Assembly: GCA_001465935.1 (NCBI GenBank)
Contig: LNKV01000018.1
Span: 456,542-520,541 of the forward strand
DNA length: 64,000 nt
Direction: 5' to 3'
Origin: Clarireedia homoeocarpa
Lineage: Eukaryota; Ascomycota; Leotiomycetes; Helotiales; Rutstroemiaceae
The notes beneath the pieces were generated by a model. The model saw nothing but the letters and a program-made list of their open reading frames with translations. It ran no database searches and was not told the DNA's origin. Position 1 is the first letter of the stretch; every line of letters begins with the position of its first letter. Below, piece by piece: positions 9,530-21,160 of this stretch. The position numbers and the translations under genes were made by a program.

Positions 9530-12500
9530 ATGTCCCTAAAACGTTCAGGAACCCGAAAAGTTACAGCAGGTGGTAGCAATCGTGCGAAGGCTTACGATGT
9601 TGTTCAACAGGGTGTTGAAGTCATCTATCCCCCTGAACAAGATAGCATCAAATCTGACATTGAGTATTGTTACCCTTCGATTCCAAGACAGCCTATCTAA
9701 TCTTTCTTTTTTAGTATTGTGTTTGTTCCTGGCTTGGGCGCACACCCACATGATAGTTGGAAGTCGACCAAGACCGACTGGAACTGGATGAAAAGTGCGG
9801 ATGGTCTTCGTGGTGCGTGCCCAAAAGCACGAATACTTCTATACAAGTATGAGTCCGCATGGCAAGGCCCACTCAAAGTTAGCCAGTTTCTGGATAACCT
9901 TTCCAGGGTCCTCTTGGTAGCTTTGAGAAGTAAACGAGAGGACTGCAAGAAAAGACCGATGGTGCCGATTGGACACAGCATGGGAGGTTTGATCATTGCC
10001 AAGGCAATCACAATCCTTAATGCGCAACAGGAGCTCTGTCCGGTTATGCTCGAAGCTATATCCGCTGCAATATTTTTCGGCACGCCTTTCGCAGGAGCTG
10101 AAGTCGCTGCGTGCGCAGCCATGTACGCGTACTTTGCAGAAAAGCTGCACAAGGCTGATAGATCGAAGTTGTTAGATATAATGAAGCCTGGCAACGAGGC
10201 GTTACGAGAACTGAAGGACGAATTCAGACGAGTTGCAGCCAAGACCAGTTACAAGATTGAGCTGCTATGTTTCTGGGAGGAACAGCCAACCGACTTCTCC
10301 GAAATGGCACATCTCCCGACAATTTTTGACTTTGCAAAGCACATGGTACCTAAGGGACTCTCTGAGTTCGTCAGCAAAACCTCAGCAACATTCGAGGGCG
10401 ACGTGCCGAATTATGGTTTAGCCAGCAACCACAGGGAACTTGTGAAGTTTGATAATGCAAGAGATGGACGGTGGAATTTTGTCGAAAACATATTGAAGAA
10501 GGCGATACACGGAGCTTACCTGACAGCTAAAAATCGACTTACTTCAGCCCGTGACATAGATTGGGACTCTTTCAAGGAAATAATGGAAGCGCTAGAAAGT
10601 ACACGATTACATCCTGGCCATCTTCGAAAGATCACGATTAAAAATACTGGCAAGTCGGCCTTGATATCTGAAGAGCGTGATTACATCGACTGGCTCGACC
10701 GGGATGGATCTGAGCAGCAGTCAAGAAGTGCCATAAAAGTAGACGGCCTCTGGGTACGGGGAGCTGAGGGTAGAGGCAAAACAGGTGTGATGCTTTCTGT
10801 CTTGGACGATTTGGAGAGTCTTATGGAAGCTAGAGAGCTAGCGAACGGAGATCCGATCATGTTTGCATATTTTATCTGTGATGCAGCGACAGATTACTGC
10901 AATGCTGAGGATTGCCTAAAATCAATCCTCTGGCAACTCGTTGTCCAAGAGAAAGCTTTGGTGACGCATGCAAAAGATTTCGTCAAGAACAAGGGAAAGA
11001 ATGGCGTATCTAAAGCACGAGCAACGCCAACAGTGGAGAATTTGTGGAAATCATTACAAGGTATGCTTGCAGACGAATACACTGCGAGCCGTGTCTACAT
11101 TGTTCTGGGCAACTTGCATCTACTTCCTGAGCACTTGGAATCAACCATTAAGCTGCTAAGTTTGTTGAAGGCTGAGCTCGAATACCGTCACTATACTAAT
11201 CCCAGTCGAGTCATGGTGAAGTGGTTCATCACAAGTCGTGCGGCATATGGCATCCAATCATTGTTGAACTTGGAACGTCTCCGGGTGGTCAACCTGGAAG
11301 ATGAGAAATTTAACAATCAATTTCAAAACACACTACGCAAGCATGCGAAAAGCAAGGTGGAGAAATTGGAGATTGAGAAGAAGTACAAGAAGGCTCTTGC
11401 GTGGTTTGTTCGTAGCTTGATTGGAGAGCGAGCACAAAATACCTCATGGATAGATATTACGTGTCTTCGGCTGGAAGAGCTGCCAGAAGATGAAGAGGAG
11501 TTAAAAGTCCGAAGAATGCTTGAAGCTATGCCCCAAGAATTAAACGTCTTATTGAAAAACGCATGGCTCCAGATCTTCAGGACGGCAGGAGAGTATGGCG
11601 AAAATGTTAGGGAGATGCTCCGAGCTCTGATACTTACGGTCGAGGAACCCACTGAAGCTGAATTTGCTGTCCTATGCGGACAGGATGGATCCGATCATGA
11701 CAAAGAAGTGTTTAGGGAATCCATCAAGAAATGCAAGCCACTTATCTCGATAAACCGCACTGTTTGTTTCATGAACAGTGCAGCAAAACAGCACTTGATC
11801 AACAATGCCGACGAATTACTAGGATTATCAACTCAAGAAGTAGCAAGACAGCATGGCCTTCTGGCGCTCAGATCATTCTCTTATCTTAAAGACAAATTGG
11901 ATTTTCCAGAGATCGTTGTCTCGTCATTACATAGCGCCAACATTAGCGAGAAAGGCTCCGATTCTGATGACGAAAATTCTGATGGGAAGCCAGACTCAGA
12001 GGACGAGGAAGCAAGTGTTGACGATGATGATTCATCGTACGACGATTACCCATGGGATGAGGAAATAGATTCTGATCCTGACCCAGAGGCTGAAGACCTA
12101 GAGAGACGAGGAATTTTGTCATATATGGTCAAGAATTGGCTCAAGCATGGTGGCAGAGCTACAACTGGGTTCGCGGACGATTTGAGTCTCGACGAGGAAT
12201 TTTGGGAACCTGGTTCTCTCATAAAGCGCCGATGGCTGGTTGAATACAAGCGAAACACGAAGGAATTCGAATACGAAGATTTGGGGAAGATGAATGCGGT
12301 GCAGGTTGTAGCGGCGGTTGGCTTTAGACAGTTGCTCATAGCGCTTATCGAAAACGGATACGAAGATGAACTAGATGGGTATCAAGAAACTGATGTCACT
12401 CCGGTGAGGCGACACCATTCAATATGAATTCGAAGGTAATAGCTAACCTGAATATTTCCACAGCTTTGTTTTGCTTGCAGATTTGGCAACTCTGATATGG

Positions 12501-15493
12501 TTGAAGAGTTACTTGACAGGAAAGTAAAAATCAACACCGGTGAAGAGGAAGAAGAAGATACACCGCTACATTTTGCTGCGGGACAAGGTCATATCGAAGC
12601 CATGAGGAAACTAATCTTAAGAGGGGCAAACGTTAGCTCCTACAGCAAATATTCGGGATATGTGATCAACTCAGCTATATCTTCTGGCAAATTTGATGCA
12701 GTAGAAGTCCTTGTGCAACACGGCGTTTCATTAGCCATGGATCGCGATGATGTCGAGACCCCACTAGAACAAGCTGCTTTACTCGCTGATTTTTCGATGG
12801 TAGAGTATTTGATGGAGAAGTACACTGATCAGATGCCTCCGGAAGAATACAGCAAAGCGTTGATTGGAGCTGCGGCAGGTGGGAATATTGACATCCTGAA
12901 CAAGCTACTCCCTTTTCAACATAGCCATAGCGATTACCAAGCTGCTTTGGATGATGCTGCACAGGCAGGCAATTGGGAAATCACCAAGATTCTCCTTGAG
13001 ATAAGAAAAGACCTTTCTTGCGACAAGGTTTTCTATGAGGCAGCTACAAAAACTGAAAATCTGGAAGTCCTAGAAGCACTTTGGGAATATACGGAAGGGA
13101 AAATCTCGGTTGAAACGCTGGATCAGTCACTATATGAGACAACGGACAGTATGAAAACTGATACCGTGCAGTTGTTGCTGGAGAAATTCGCAGCTGATCC
13201 GAATGCTCAAGGCGAAGAGTAAGTCTCTTTTCAAATGCAGTAATAGCTCAGCTCATGGATAACTTCGAATTCTTCACCTAAAGCACCTATAGTTATTACA
13301 ACCTCTTTCTTTCGTACTTCTACATACAAATATTCTTTGCAATTTTCTATGCTTGGAAAACTAACATTCAATAGGTACGGCAATGCCCTGACGGCTTCAG
13401 CATATGATGACACACCCGACATCCTTAAGCTGCTGTTAGACCACGGTGCAGACGTCAATTCTGATGATGGCTGGGCTTTACAGATAGCTGCAGCAGAGGG
13501 ACATGTTGATATTGTGAAGGAACTATTGAATCGAGGCGCTAACGTTAACGCCCGTACGTCTAATCCAAAATTTCCGCAAGGGACTGCGCTTTACGGAGCT
13601 TGTGAGCTAGGCCAGGAAGAAATTGTCGATATATTGCTTGACCATGGCGCAGACCCAAACCTAGGTGGAGGTAAAGATATCTACCCGATCATCGTAGCAG
13701 CGAGGCAGTGTCAGTCAGCAATCATTGGCAAGCTTATCTTGGCACACGCCGATGTCAATGTAGTGAGTGGTGATGATGGATCTACTGCTTTGATACTCTT
13801 GGCAAAGTACTTTTGCGAACTTGAGCCTCTAGAGCGCCTGATTGACGCCGGCGCAGCAATAGATGCCACAAACAACGATGGCGACACAGCTCTTACCACG
13901 GCTGCGTCCGTGGCTGATGCACAGTTCGTCAACTTCCTTTTGGCCAAAGGAGCAAATATTATGCACAGAAATAACGATGGTTGCAATGCTATGCAAGTGG
14001 CCTGTGATTCAGACGACCCTAAGACAACGTTGGATGTCTTGATTAGTCATGTTTCCTTCATATGGTTGGAAATTGAGGGGGAATTAAAAAGGGGGAACCG
14101 GGCCGTAGCTAACGCTGTTAACAAGGCGAAGGCAGAAGCGAAGAAAGACCACATTACAAATGCCGCCAAGTATGAAATAGAACCGAGTGATGAGAGCGAT
14201 GCAGATGCAGCTTCTGTAGGACTCGATTCTTGCAAGGATGATTTCGAAGATCTTCCCGAAAGGCATAATGCAGAACATTCCTCCATAACTCTTGTCTCGG
14301 AAAACAAATCGGATCATCTCCAGAGGACGGACTCCCAAAATTCCGTTGCAGCTGTAGTGAAAGAGGTTCAGGGTCTGGAATATACGTATCAAGTAGACGA
14401 AACCCAAACTGCAGGTCCATCGGACGACACAATGTTTAAAGAGGCCGGAACATCAGATGTTCTTCAGCCAGATTCTATGCATAATAACATGCACAGTCTG
14501 CCCAGTAATGAGTATAGATACTCAGGCTCGGCTGCAGCTGTAAACTCGATCACATACAGCAGACCAGATCAAATGCGAAACCAAGCCTTATTTCAGAGAC
14601 AGGAAAACTGGCATCCGCAAGCAAAAACAAGTTACAACAACTATTCTACGCCAGACCATAAAACTCCTCAACCGGGTAGAATTGGTCAAAATGAAAATAT
14701 GATAACTGCGATACCACAGGGTAATCAAGGAGGTCTCATAAGAAGAAAGCCAGTTACTTCCCAAAACGACCAAGGGGATCATTCGCAAAATTTGGCTCGC
14801 GGTAGTTCTCCATTCAGCAAAACAATTCCGGCGCCTCAACAGCAATATCGTCAACATTACCAACAGGGTGAAAGTACAGTGTACGATTCCATCACACAAC
14901 AACCAAAGCCCGCATCACCCCCACAAACCATTCCCCGTCAACTGCAAATATTCAATCAACACCAGCCAGCGTATACACAAGCACCACCTCCACGACCCCC
15001 ACAATCCCCCCAACCAAGCCAACCAAGCCATCCAGACCCACTTGCCGTATCTCATCCAGCGCCAACCCAGAGATTCGATACCAAAGATGCCAGAAGCGCA
15101 CACAACACCTCGGAACCAATCCCCGCCAGTAACGGGCGAGTCCACGACCCCTCACGATACCCCTCCCCCTCCTCCGCCCCCGCCCCTTCACAAAGCGCAT
15201 TCTCTTCTCATGATACCCAGCACCCACGAAGATTTCAACCAGCGCCTGCATACGGATCTCCTGCTGAACCGCGAGCCGAGAATTACCATAGAAACGATGG
15301 ATATCAGCCTATGCCTCTAGGACAACAACAGATAAGATTGGGAGGAAATTCAGACAGACAACGTACAGTCAGTCATGAAGAACATCATCAGTATGACTCT
15401 CAAGGAAGGTGGGTTAGACCTACTATACCTGGTCTTTTTGATGTTAATAATACTTTCAGCCAGGCGAAAGGGAGGTTCTTTAGGTCGGATTAA
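9530..15493 (+). CDS. NLR-like protein: alpha/beta hydrolase - NACHT - ankyrin repeats
   Basis: Four exons (9530-9663, 9715-12403, 12464-13218, 13375-15493) join in frame to 1,898 residues. Residues about 45-290 form an alpha/beta hydrolase: VFVPGLGAHPHDSW leads to the nucleophile elbow GHSMGG (Ser133). This is the lipase-like N-terminal domain found in some fungal STAND/NLR proteins. A NACHT-type NTPase follows, with Walker A GAEGRGKT (Lys400). The Walker B position (about 505-512) reads VYIVLGNL and lacks the usual acidic residues. An acidic patch lies around residues 790-835. Ankyrin repeats run from about 938 to 1418 (TPLCFACRFGN, TPLHFAAGQGH, LLLDHGADVN and others). The last 480 residues are Gln/Pro/Ser-rich and probably disordered. 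Such proteins are thought to act in non-self recognition or programmed cell death; that role is inferred from family only. The first exon junction (ATT-GA|T-ATT) restores DIVFVPG. Confidence 0.9.
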
Positions 15494-15799
15494 GATGATG
15501 ATGGATGATGGCTATTATCGCTACCACCAATACTCCAGGATCTCACCAAACAAGGCCCAGGATATTTAAACAGCGTAGAAAGTAGTTGATGAGTATAATA
15601 GGATAGAGTATTTTGAGAGAAGATGTTCTTACCAAATTCAAATTTGGACCTTAGCTATCCATTCTATTCTTTCTATCCTATTCATTCATCCTATTTTCTC
15701 TACAGTAGCCAGTCCTCCGTACGTGAAGTAGGTATAGCTCCTATATACAGACACACCACGCCACACCACATAGTCCTCAATTTCAACAGATAGATGGAG

Positions 15800-15801
<2 letters not shown>

Positions 15802-15845
<44 letters not shown>
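15802..15845. repeat. (GA)n microsatellite
   Basis: About 22 perfect GA units, followed by TAGG and CATAC repeats up to about 15915. Confidence 0.97.
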
Positions 15846-15849
<4 letters not shown>

Positions 15850-16550
15850 CTATCCCTAACAGCAGGTAGGTAGGTAGGTAGGTTGAATCCCATACCATAC
15901 CATACCATACCATTCCATCTCATCTTATCCCACTCAAACCAAACCAAACCAAACCAAACCGCCACCTCCTTTCCCCAACCCCAAACCAAAACCAAAACCA
16001 AGTGAGTGAAGTGACTAAGTGAGTAAATAAATGCCCAAAACGAGAAAAAAAAATCCCTTCCTGTGTTGCCCGGCGACCCGCCCCCTTTAATACCACCATC
16101 CCCTCTCCCCCTTCCCCTCCTTTTTTCCTTTTCTTCCCCCGCCGCAAATATCCTTCCTATCTTATATTATCTTATCCTAATCCTAATCCCAATCTTATTT
16201 ATCAACTTAACTTATCTCACACGCATAAAATTTCTCGTCTCCCGCTTTGCGTGCTGGTCGTAAGATTACTTATTGTACGGCCCCCCCCCCCCTTTTATAC
16301 ATACATACATACTTGCTTACACAAACAACCACGGACCCAAAAAAAAAAAAGAGAAAAGTCCAAGCACATTTTATTTTATTTTATTTTATTCCATTTTCCC
16401 GAAACCAAATCCATAAAAAAAAAAAAATTATGAAAAAAAAAAATTATATTTTTGTGCAAGAAGAATAAATAAATAAGTTAAGTAAGTGAGTGAGGGAGGG
16501 AGTGGGCCGATGGGGAAATTATCTATCTATGCTTTGGTGGCCGAAAGGTA

Positions 16551-16569
16551 GGGTAGGGTAGGGTAGGGG
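16551..16569 (+). other. G-quadruplex-type motif
   Basis: Four G runs of three or more are separated by TA (GGGTAGGGTAGGGTAGGGG). This fits the canonical intramolecular quadruplex pattern. It is not the fungal telomere repeat TTAGGG. Confidence 0.7.
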
Positions 16570-16738
16570 TTTTCGGTTTTGTTGAATGAATGAATGAAAT
16601 GTATGTATGTACTTGCTTGTGTGGATGGGATGGGATATGTATGCAATTTCGGCAGCGAGGATGGATGATGGATCCGGGCTATGGGATACATACAGTACAT
16701 ACATGCATACTGTAGGGAGAAACATTTCGGAGGTTTTT

Positions 16739-16765
16739 GTTATTATTATTATTATTATTATTATA
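16739..16765. repeat. (ATT)n microsatellite
   Basis: About eight TAT/ATT triplets followed by ATAAT repeats. Confidence 0.9.
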
Positions 16766-17059
16766 TTGGTGTATTATAATATAATATAATATATTCTGTA
16801 GGGAGGGACGGAGAAAGGGAGCGGAGGTAGGAGGGAGGGAGGGAGGGATTGGGACGGAGATGGAGGGAGGGAGATGGAGATGGGGTTTTGGAGTTTGATG
16901 TTGATGTTGATGTTGATGTTGATATTGTGAGTACAGAGGGGAGTGGGGGAGGAGGGGGAAGGAAGATGGATAGATAGATAGAGTAAGTTACTACAGACTC
17001 GAGGTAGGTTGTTTAGATAGAAGTACTCTGATGAATTAAGTGCTAGTGCTATAGGGGAG

Positions 17060-17114
17060 GAAGAAGAAGAAGAAGAAGAAGAAGAAGAAGAAGAAGAAGA
17101 AGAAGAAGAAGAAG
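17060..17114. repeat. (GAA)n microsatellite
   Basis: About 18 perfect GAA triplets, one of the longest trinucleotide tracts in the window. Confidence 0.97.
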
Positions 17115-17182
17115 CCTGATCTAGGGAAGGGGAGGGGATGTTGACTTTGAGGGGAGGTGAGGGGAGGTGAGGGGAGAAGAGA

Positions 17183-17228
17183 GTGATGGTATGGTATGGT
17201 ATGGTATGGTATGGTATGGTATAGTATG
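17183..17228. repeat. (ATGGT)n tandem repeat
   Basis: Pentanucleotide ATGGT/GGTAT units, about eight copies. Confidence 0.93.
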
Positions 17229-17302
17229 GTGTAGATTCAATAGATAGATACATACATACATGCATACATACAATTACTCCCTTCATCCCATTCCATCCCA
17301 TT

Positions 17303-17392
17303 ACAACACCATACAACACTATACAACACCATACAACACCATACAACACCATACAACACCATACAACACCATACAACACCATACAATACACC
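17303..17392. repeat. 10-bp tandem repeat (acaacaccat)n
   Basis: About nine near-identical decamers with rare C/T changes. They create the hydrophobic MVLYGVVWCC frame on the minus strand, which is an artefact of the repeat. Confidence 0.95.
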
Positions 17393-19075
17393 ACTAGTAT
17401 TCCTCACAACCACACAGATACACACACACAGACAGACAGCCAAGTACTATAAAGTTACTCTACACCTCCGTACTCCGTAGAAAGCGCTTATTTTTGTTGA
17501 GCACAAGGCCAAAGCCAAGTCACACCGCAGTACAGTACAGTAGAGTACGCATCCCAGGACGGGAAGAGCGGAGACTGACGGGAAAACACGATAGAACTAA
17601 TACTTGTATAGTTATATATCTGCACGTGGAAGAAGAGAAAAGAAGAGCAAAGCACGCGACTGATTGATTGATTGATTGATTAATCGGTAGATCGTACTCT
17701 AACTTAGATAACTATAACTATCCTATCCCATCCCATCACATCACTTGATAAGCAATGTCGATCCAATTTAAGTGAACTATCGATAGTTAACTAACTTGCA
17801 GTAACTTACAGGAAGTAGTATTTCAACTTATTTTATCTCCGAGAAAAAAAAAACAATATACAATACATAAAATCCGATTCCGAGGCGCAGGTCATATGCA
17901 TCATTGACTTTTGGTAGTATCGAAATTGACTGTGTGGTGGGTAATGGGTGGATGGGTGGTGGATGGTGCGCTGATTTGGAGGAATCGTTCGATTGATTTG
18001 TTCGCTCGCTCGCTGCTGCTGCTCGACGGTATGCAAACTACTGTTTGTTCCCTTGCAGTAGAACTAGTTCTACCGAAGAAGCCGGTGTTGAAGCTTGTGG
18101 TCATCGTGCATGTGCATGTGCATGTGCATGTGCTGTCCTGTCCTTGTGCTTGTATTTCTCCTCCTTTATTAGACGCGCCGTCGATGGTTTTTAGCAATCT
18201 ACAGTAATTCTCTTTGGCGTTCATGTCGAGGGCGTGATACTTTGTCCTTCTACAGTCAAGGGAAAAAAAAAATAAAAAATTACCATGTATGAAACAGGAC
18301 CACAGCGGTAGGATGCACGATCCTCACCATGGATACCGCAAATTCCAGGATCACCGTATTCCCGTACTCGCTGCGACAGACGGCCGCGAGACGGGTAGCG
18401 AGAGTGGCTGGGTTTCTTCCATTCATTCCCATTCATTCATTTCATAGGGTTCTAAGTCTGGTGCTTGTTCGCGCCAAGGCATCTTCTCTTCTTCATGCTG
18501 TCATACGTAAAGACAAAGGACTCGCTGGCGCAGCACATAGCACCCTTTGGCCCCCGCAAAATATGTTATTATTATCGCGTCGCCAAGTGTTTATGTTACC
18601 CAGCTTGTTTCGCCGTGGCTGATGCGATGCGTGGGCGGGCGGCACTTTATCTGACTGCACGGTGCTTTCGTGGTGCTTTCGTGCTGTGCCTCTGTAGGGA
18701 GCAAATCAAAGGGAGGCAGACGATGCGATTGAGACTGGGAGGGTGGGATAAGATGGGGATGAAGATGACATTTACATACGCGTATTGTATGGTGTCGTTG
18801 CAGGCTGCGGTTTGATCCGGAATCCTTCTTGTGCGCACGCACTCACAGTGAAAGTTGAAATAATCTTTTGGGGGCCCCTTTGTACGAAGTAGACGAAGTA
18901 TGTAGAACTACGATTGCATCGAATAAGGGTTCCTCGCTTGCCTAGTCAAAGACGCGGATGCTTATTGGATTGGTGAGATGTTTGGCATGAGGTTGAGGTT
19001 GAAATGAAAACGGCGCACACTCGCTTCGCAAACAGAAACGGGCATTCGTAACCCTTTGAGCATGCTTTTCGGGAG

Positions 19076-19161
19076 ACTTGACTCTCGTAAAGAGTACGAA
19101 AAGACTTGACTCTCGTAAAGAGTACGAAAAGAGTACGAAAAGAGTACGAAAAGAGTACGAA
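19076..19161. repeat. nested tandem repeat of gagtacgaaaa units
   Basis: A unit of about 28 bp (gacttgactctcgtaaagag plus tacgaaaa) occurs twice, and its last 11 bp (gagtacgaaaa) are then repeated further. Each long unit contains the short inverted repeat actct/agagt. Confidence 0.9.
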
Positions 19162-19489
19162 AGTCATCGTTGTTGCATGCCGGGCGTGCCATGCTTGCCG
19201 CCATGCCTGCTGTGTGCCTGCCCGCTTCATGTGTAATACTGTAGTACATAATGGTAATATCGCTGAATCCTTCCATCGTCTTATTGTCATTTCCCTTTGC
19301 CGCTTTGCCTCGCATTTTCCCATGGCTTTCGGCTTATGTAAGAAACCCATGAAGTCAAGTACGACCAATGAGATGATGGAATCAACCAGCTGGGTCGGGC
19401 TCGGAACTCCGGTCTTTCCATGGACACAGACCGGGCCAAGACAAGGAAGGGATGAGGGAGCTCACCGAGAGAGCATGCATAAAAGAGTC

Positions 19490-19547
19490 GTGCAGAGATG
19501 TGTAGAGATGTGCAGAGATGTGTAGAGATGTGCAGAGATGTGCAGAG
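19490..19547. repeat. 10-bp tandem repeat (gtgYagagat)n
   Basis: About five to six decamers alternating between gtgcagagat and gtgtagagat, followed by ggacta repeats. Confidence 0.9.
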
Positions 19548-19721
19548 ATATACAGGACTAGGACTAGGACTAAGATATCTGTTGACGGAAGGGATCCTCT
19601 TTGGGATCCTCTTTGGGATCCTCTTTTTTTTTTTTCCTTCTTTGTTGAACTTTGCCTTAGCTAGCTAATTTCGCGTGTTGGCGGATGGGAAAACCCACCA
19701 TATGCGGAACAAATCCAGACA

Positions 19722-19777
19722 CACCCTCTCCGACAGACATTCCCTCTCTGACAGACATTCCCTCTCTGACAGACACA
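19722..19777. repeat. 18-bp tandem repeat
   Basis: Three copies of ccctctctgacagacatt, with one C/T variant in the first copy and a diverged end in the last. Confidence 0.9.
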
Positions 19778-19987
19778 CGGTTTTATACGGAGTCTCCTTC
19801 TTTGCCGCACAACTGCATGTCGATGGGGATGTTCGGACACTTCGGACTCGGACGGGTGATTGAATGTTCTGACATGAACTTGGGTGGTGGACGGTTTGGT
19901 TTGCGTTGGTTGGAACGATAAGGGTTCTATGATTAGGCAAGTGTTTGTCTGCTTCATACAAAAGTACATGGCAGATGGATATGATAT

Positions 19988-20127
19988 TTTGTATATTTGT
20001 ATATTTGTATATTTGTATAGATACTTTGATAGATACTTTGTATAGATACTTTGATAGATACTTTGTATAGATACTTTGATAGATACTTTGATAGATACTT
20101 TGTATATTTGTATAGATACTTTGAGAT
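19988..20127. repeat. tandem repeat of tttgtatagatac / tttgatagatac units
   Basis: About ten alternating 12-13 bp units that differ by a one-base insertion, giving a higher-order pattern. Confidence 0.9.
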
Positions 20128-20173
20128 ACTTTGATTTCTAAGAAAGTGGTATCGTCGACATGCCAAGCCTTTT

Positions 20174-20240
20174 TTTCCTTGCCCACTTACACATTCATGT
20201 CCTTGCCCACTTACACATTCAAGTCCTTGCCCACTTACTT
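20174..20240. repeat. tccttgcccacttacacatt tandem repeat
   Basis: Two complete copies of a 24-bp unit and a partial third. Confidence 0.9.
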
Positions 20241-20770
20241 GCTTGCTTGTAAACGCTCAAAGCCACACCCTCGACCTTCTTAAGTTGCGGTATCCCGGAT
20301 CTGATCTGTTGGAAAAAGGGAAAGAAAAAAGAGAGAGAGAGAATTCACCCATTCTGCTATTATTTCATTTCCATTCTGCTATTATTTCATCTCCTCTGGT
20401 ATCCATCCATCTGCAGTATCTAGTATCTACTCTTGTACCAAGTACCAAGTACCAACAAGTACCAAGGACAGAACGAAGCTCTTTACTTGGTGGTTGGAAA
20501 GTAGTCAGCATCCACCATCCACATCACATCCACATCCATCCACATCCACATCCACATCTACATCCACATCCACATCCACCATCCACCATCCACCATCCGC
20601 CATCCGCCCTTTCCATCATCATCATCATCATCCTCTCTCTCTTCCGCCGAAACTTCCTACGCTACTTACACCTACCTACCACCTACTTACCTACTCTAAT
20701 TCCTCCTACCAACCTTCCTCATCCTCAACCTCACCCACACCCACTCTCTCTCTCTATCGTCTCTACTCTT

Positions 20771-20813
20771 TCACCTCACCTCACCTCACCTCACCTCACC
20801 TCACCTCACCTCA
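20771..20813. repeat. (CACCT)n in the AUR1 leader region
   Basis: About eight perfect CACCT pentamers in a C/T-rich stretch before AUR1. Pyrimidine-rich tracts near fungal start regions often mark promoters. Confidence 0.9.
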
Positions 20814-20842
20814 TCCCAGCACCTCTCTACCACATTTGTTTT

Positions 20843-20854
20843 ATGATTCCATAA
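20843..20854 (+). promoter_or_regulatory. minimal uORF upstream of AUR1 (M-I-P-stop)
   Basis: ATG ATT CCA TAA lies 318 nt before the AUR1 start, after the pyrimidine tract. Whether it is in the mRNA depends on the unknown transcription start. Confidence 0.4.
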
Positions 20855-20923
20855 CACAACAACAACAATTACCAACAATTACCAACAATCACTCCAAACC
20901 AAAAAACAATATTATCGTCCTTC

Positions 20924-20938
20924 ATGAGAGAATCATAG
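20924..20938 (+). promoter_or_regulatory. minimal uORF upstream of AUR1 (M-R-E-S-stop)
   Basis: ATG AGA GAA TCA TAG lies 237 nt before the AUR1 start. No other ATG occurs between it and the AUR1 start codon at 21161. Confidence 0.45.
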
Positions 20939-21160
20939 ATTTTGCCAGTTCATCCAAATCTAGCATTTTTCCTCCAAATCCGCCATCTTCCTCCTTTGTC
21001 TTTGCGCCTCCCCCATCCGCCAGCTCCGCCGAAATCCCTCCTCAATTCAGCTCTGCCCATCGTGACGAACATCAGGTCGACAGATCCCAACATTTGAATA
21101 TTAAATTCCCAGCTTTCCTGCTCTTCCCCATCTCTGCGACTCCCTATCCTCATATCCACG

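Larger units (their letters stand above)
15494..20842. other. 5.3 kb gene-poor repeat island
   Basis: No reading frame here resembles a protein family. The longer frames are translations of tandem repeats or short patchwork. The region is dense in mono-, di-, tri- and longer tandem repeats, listed separately. Its right end is pyrimidine-rich and must contain the AUR1 promoter and leader. Confidence 0.75.

Noticed and set aside
16551..16569. Telomere-like repeat
   Set aside because: The unit is GGGTA, not TTAGGG, and is only four copies long.
16774..17394. 206-residue minus-strand frame rich in MVLYGVVWCC
   Set aside because: It is a translation of the decamer and GAA repeats; no start context or family resemblance.
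18329..18842. Overlapping frames on both strands around 18.3-18.8 kb
   Set aside because: Patchwork composition without family features on either strand.
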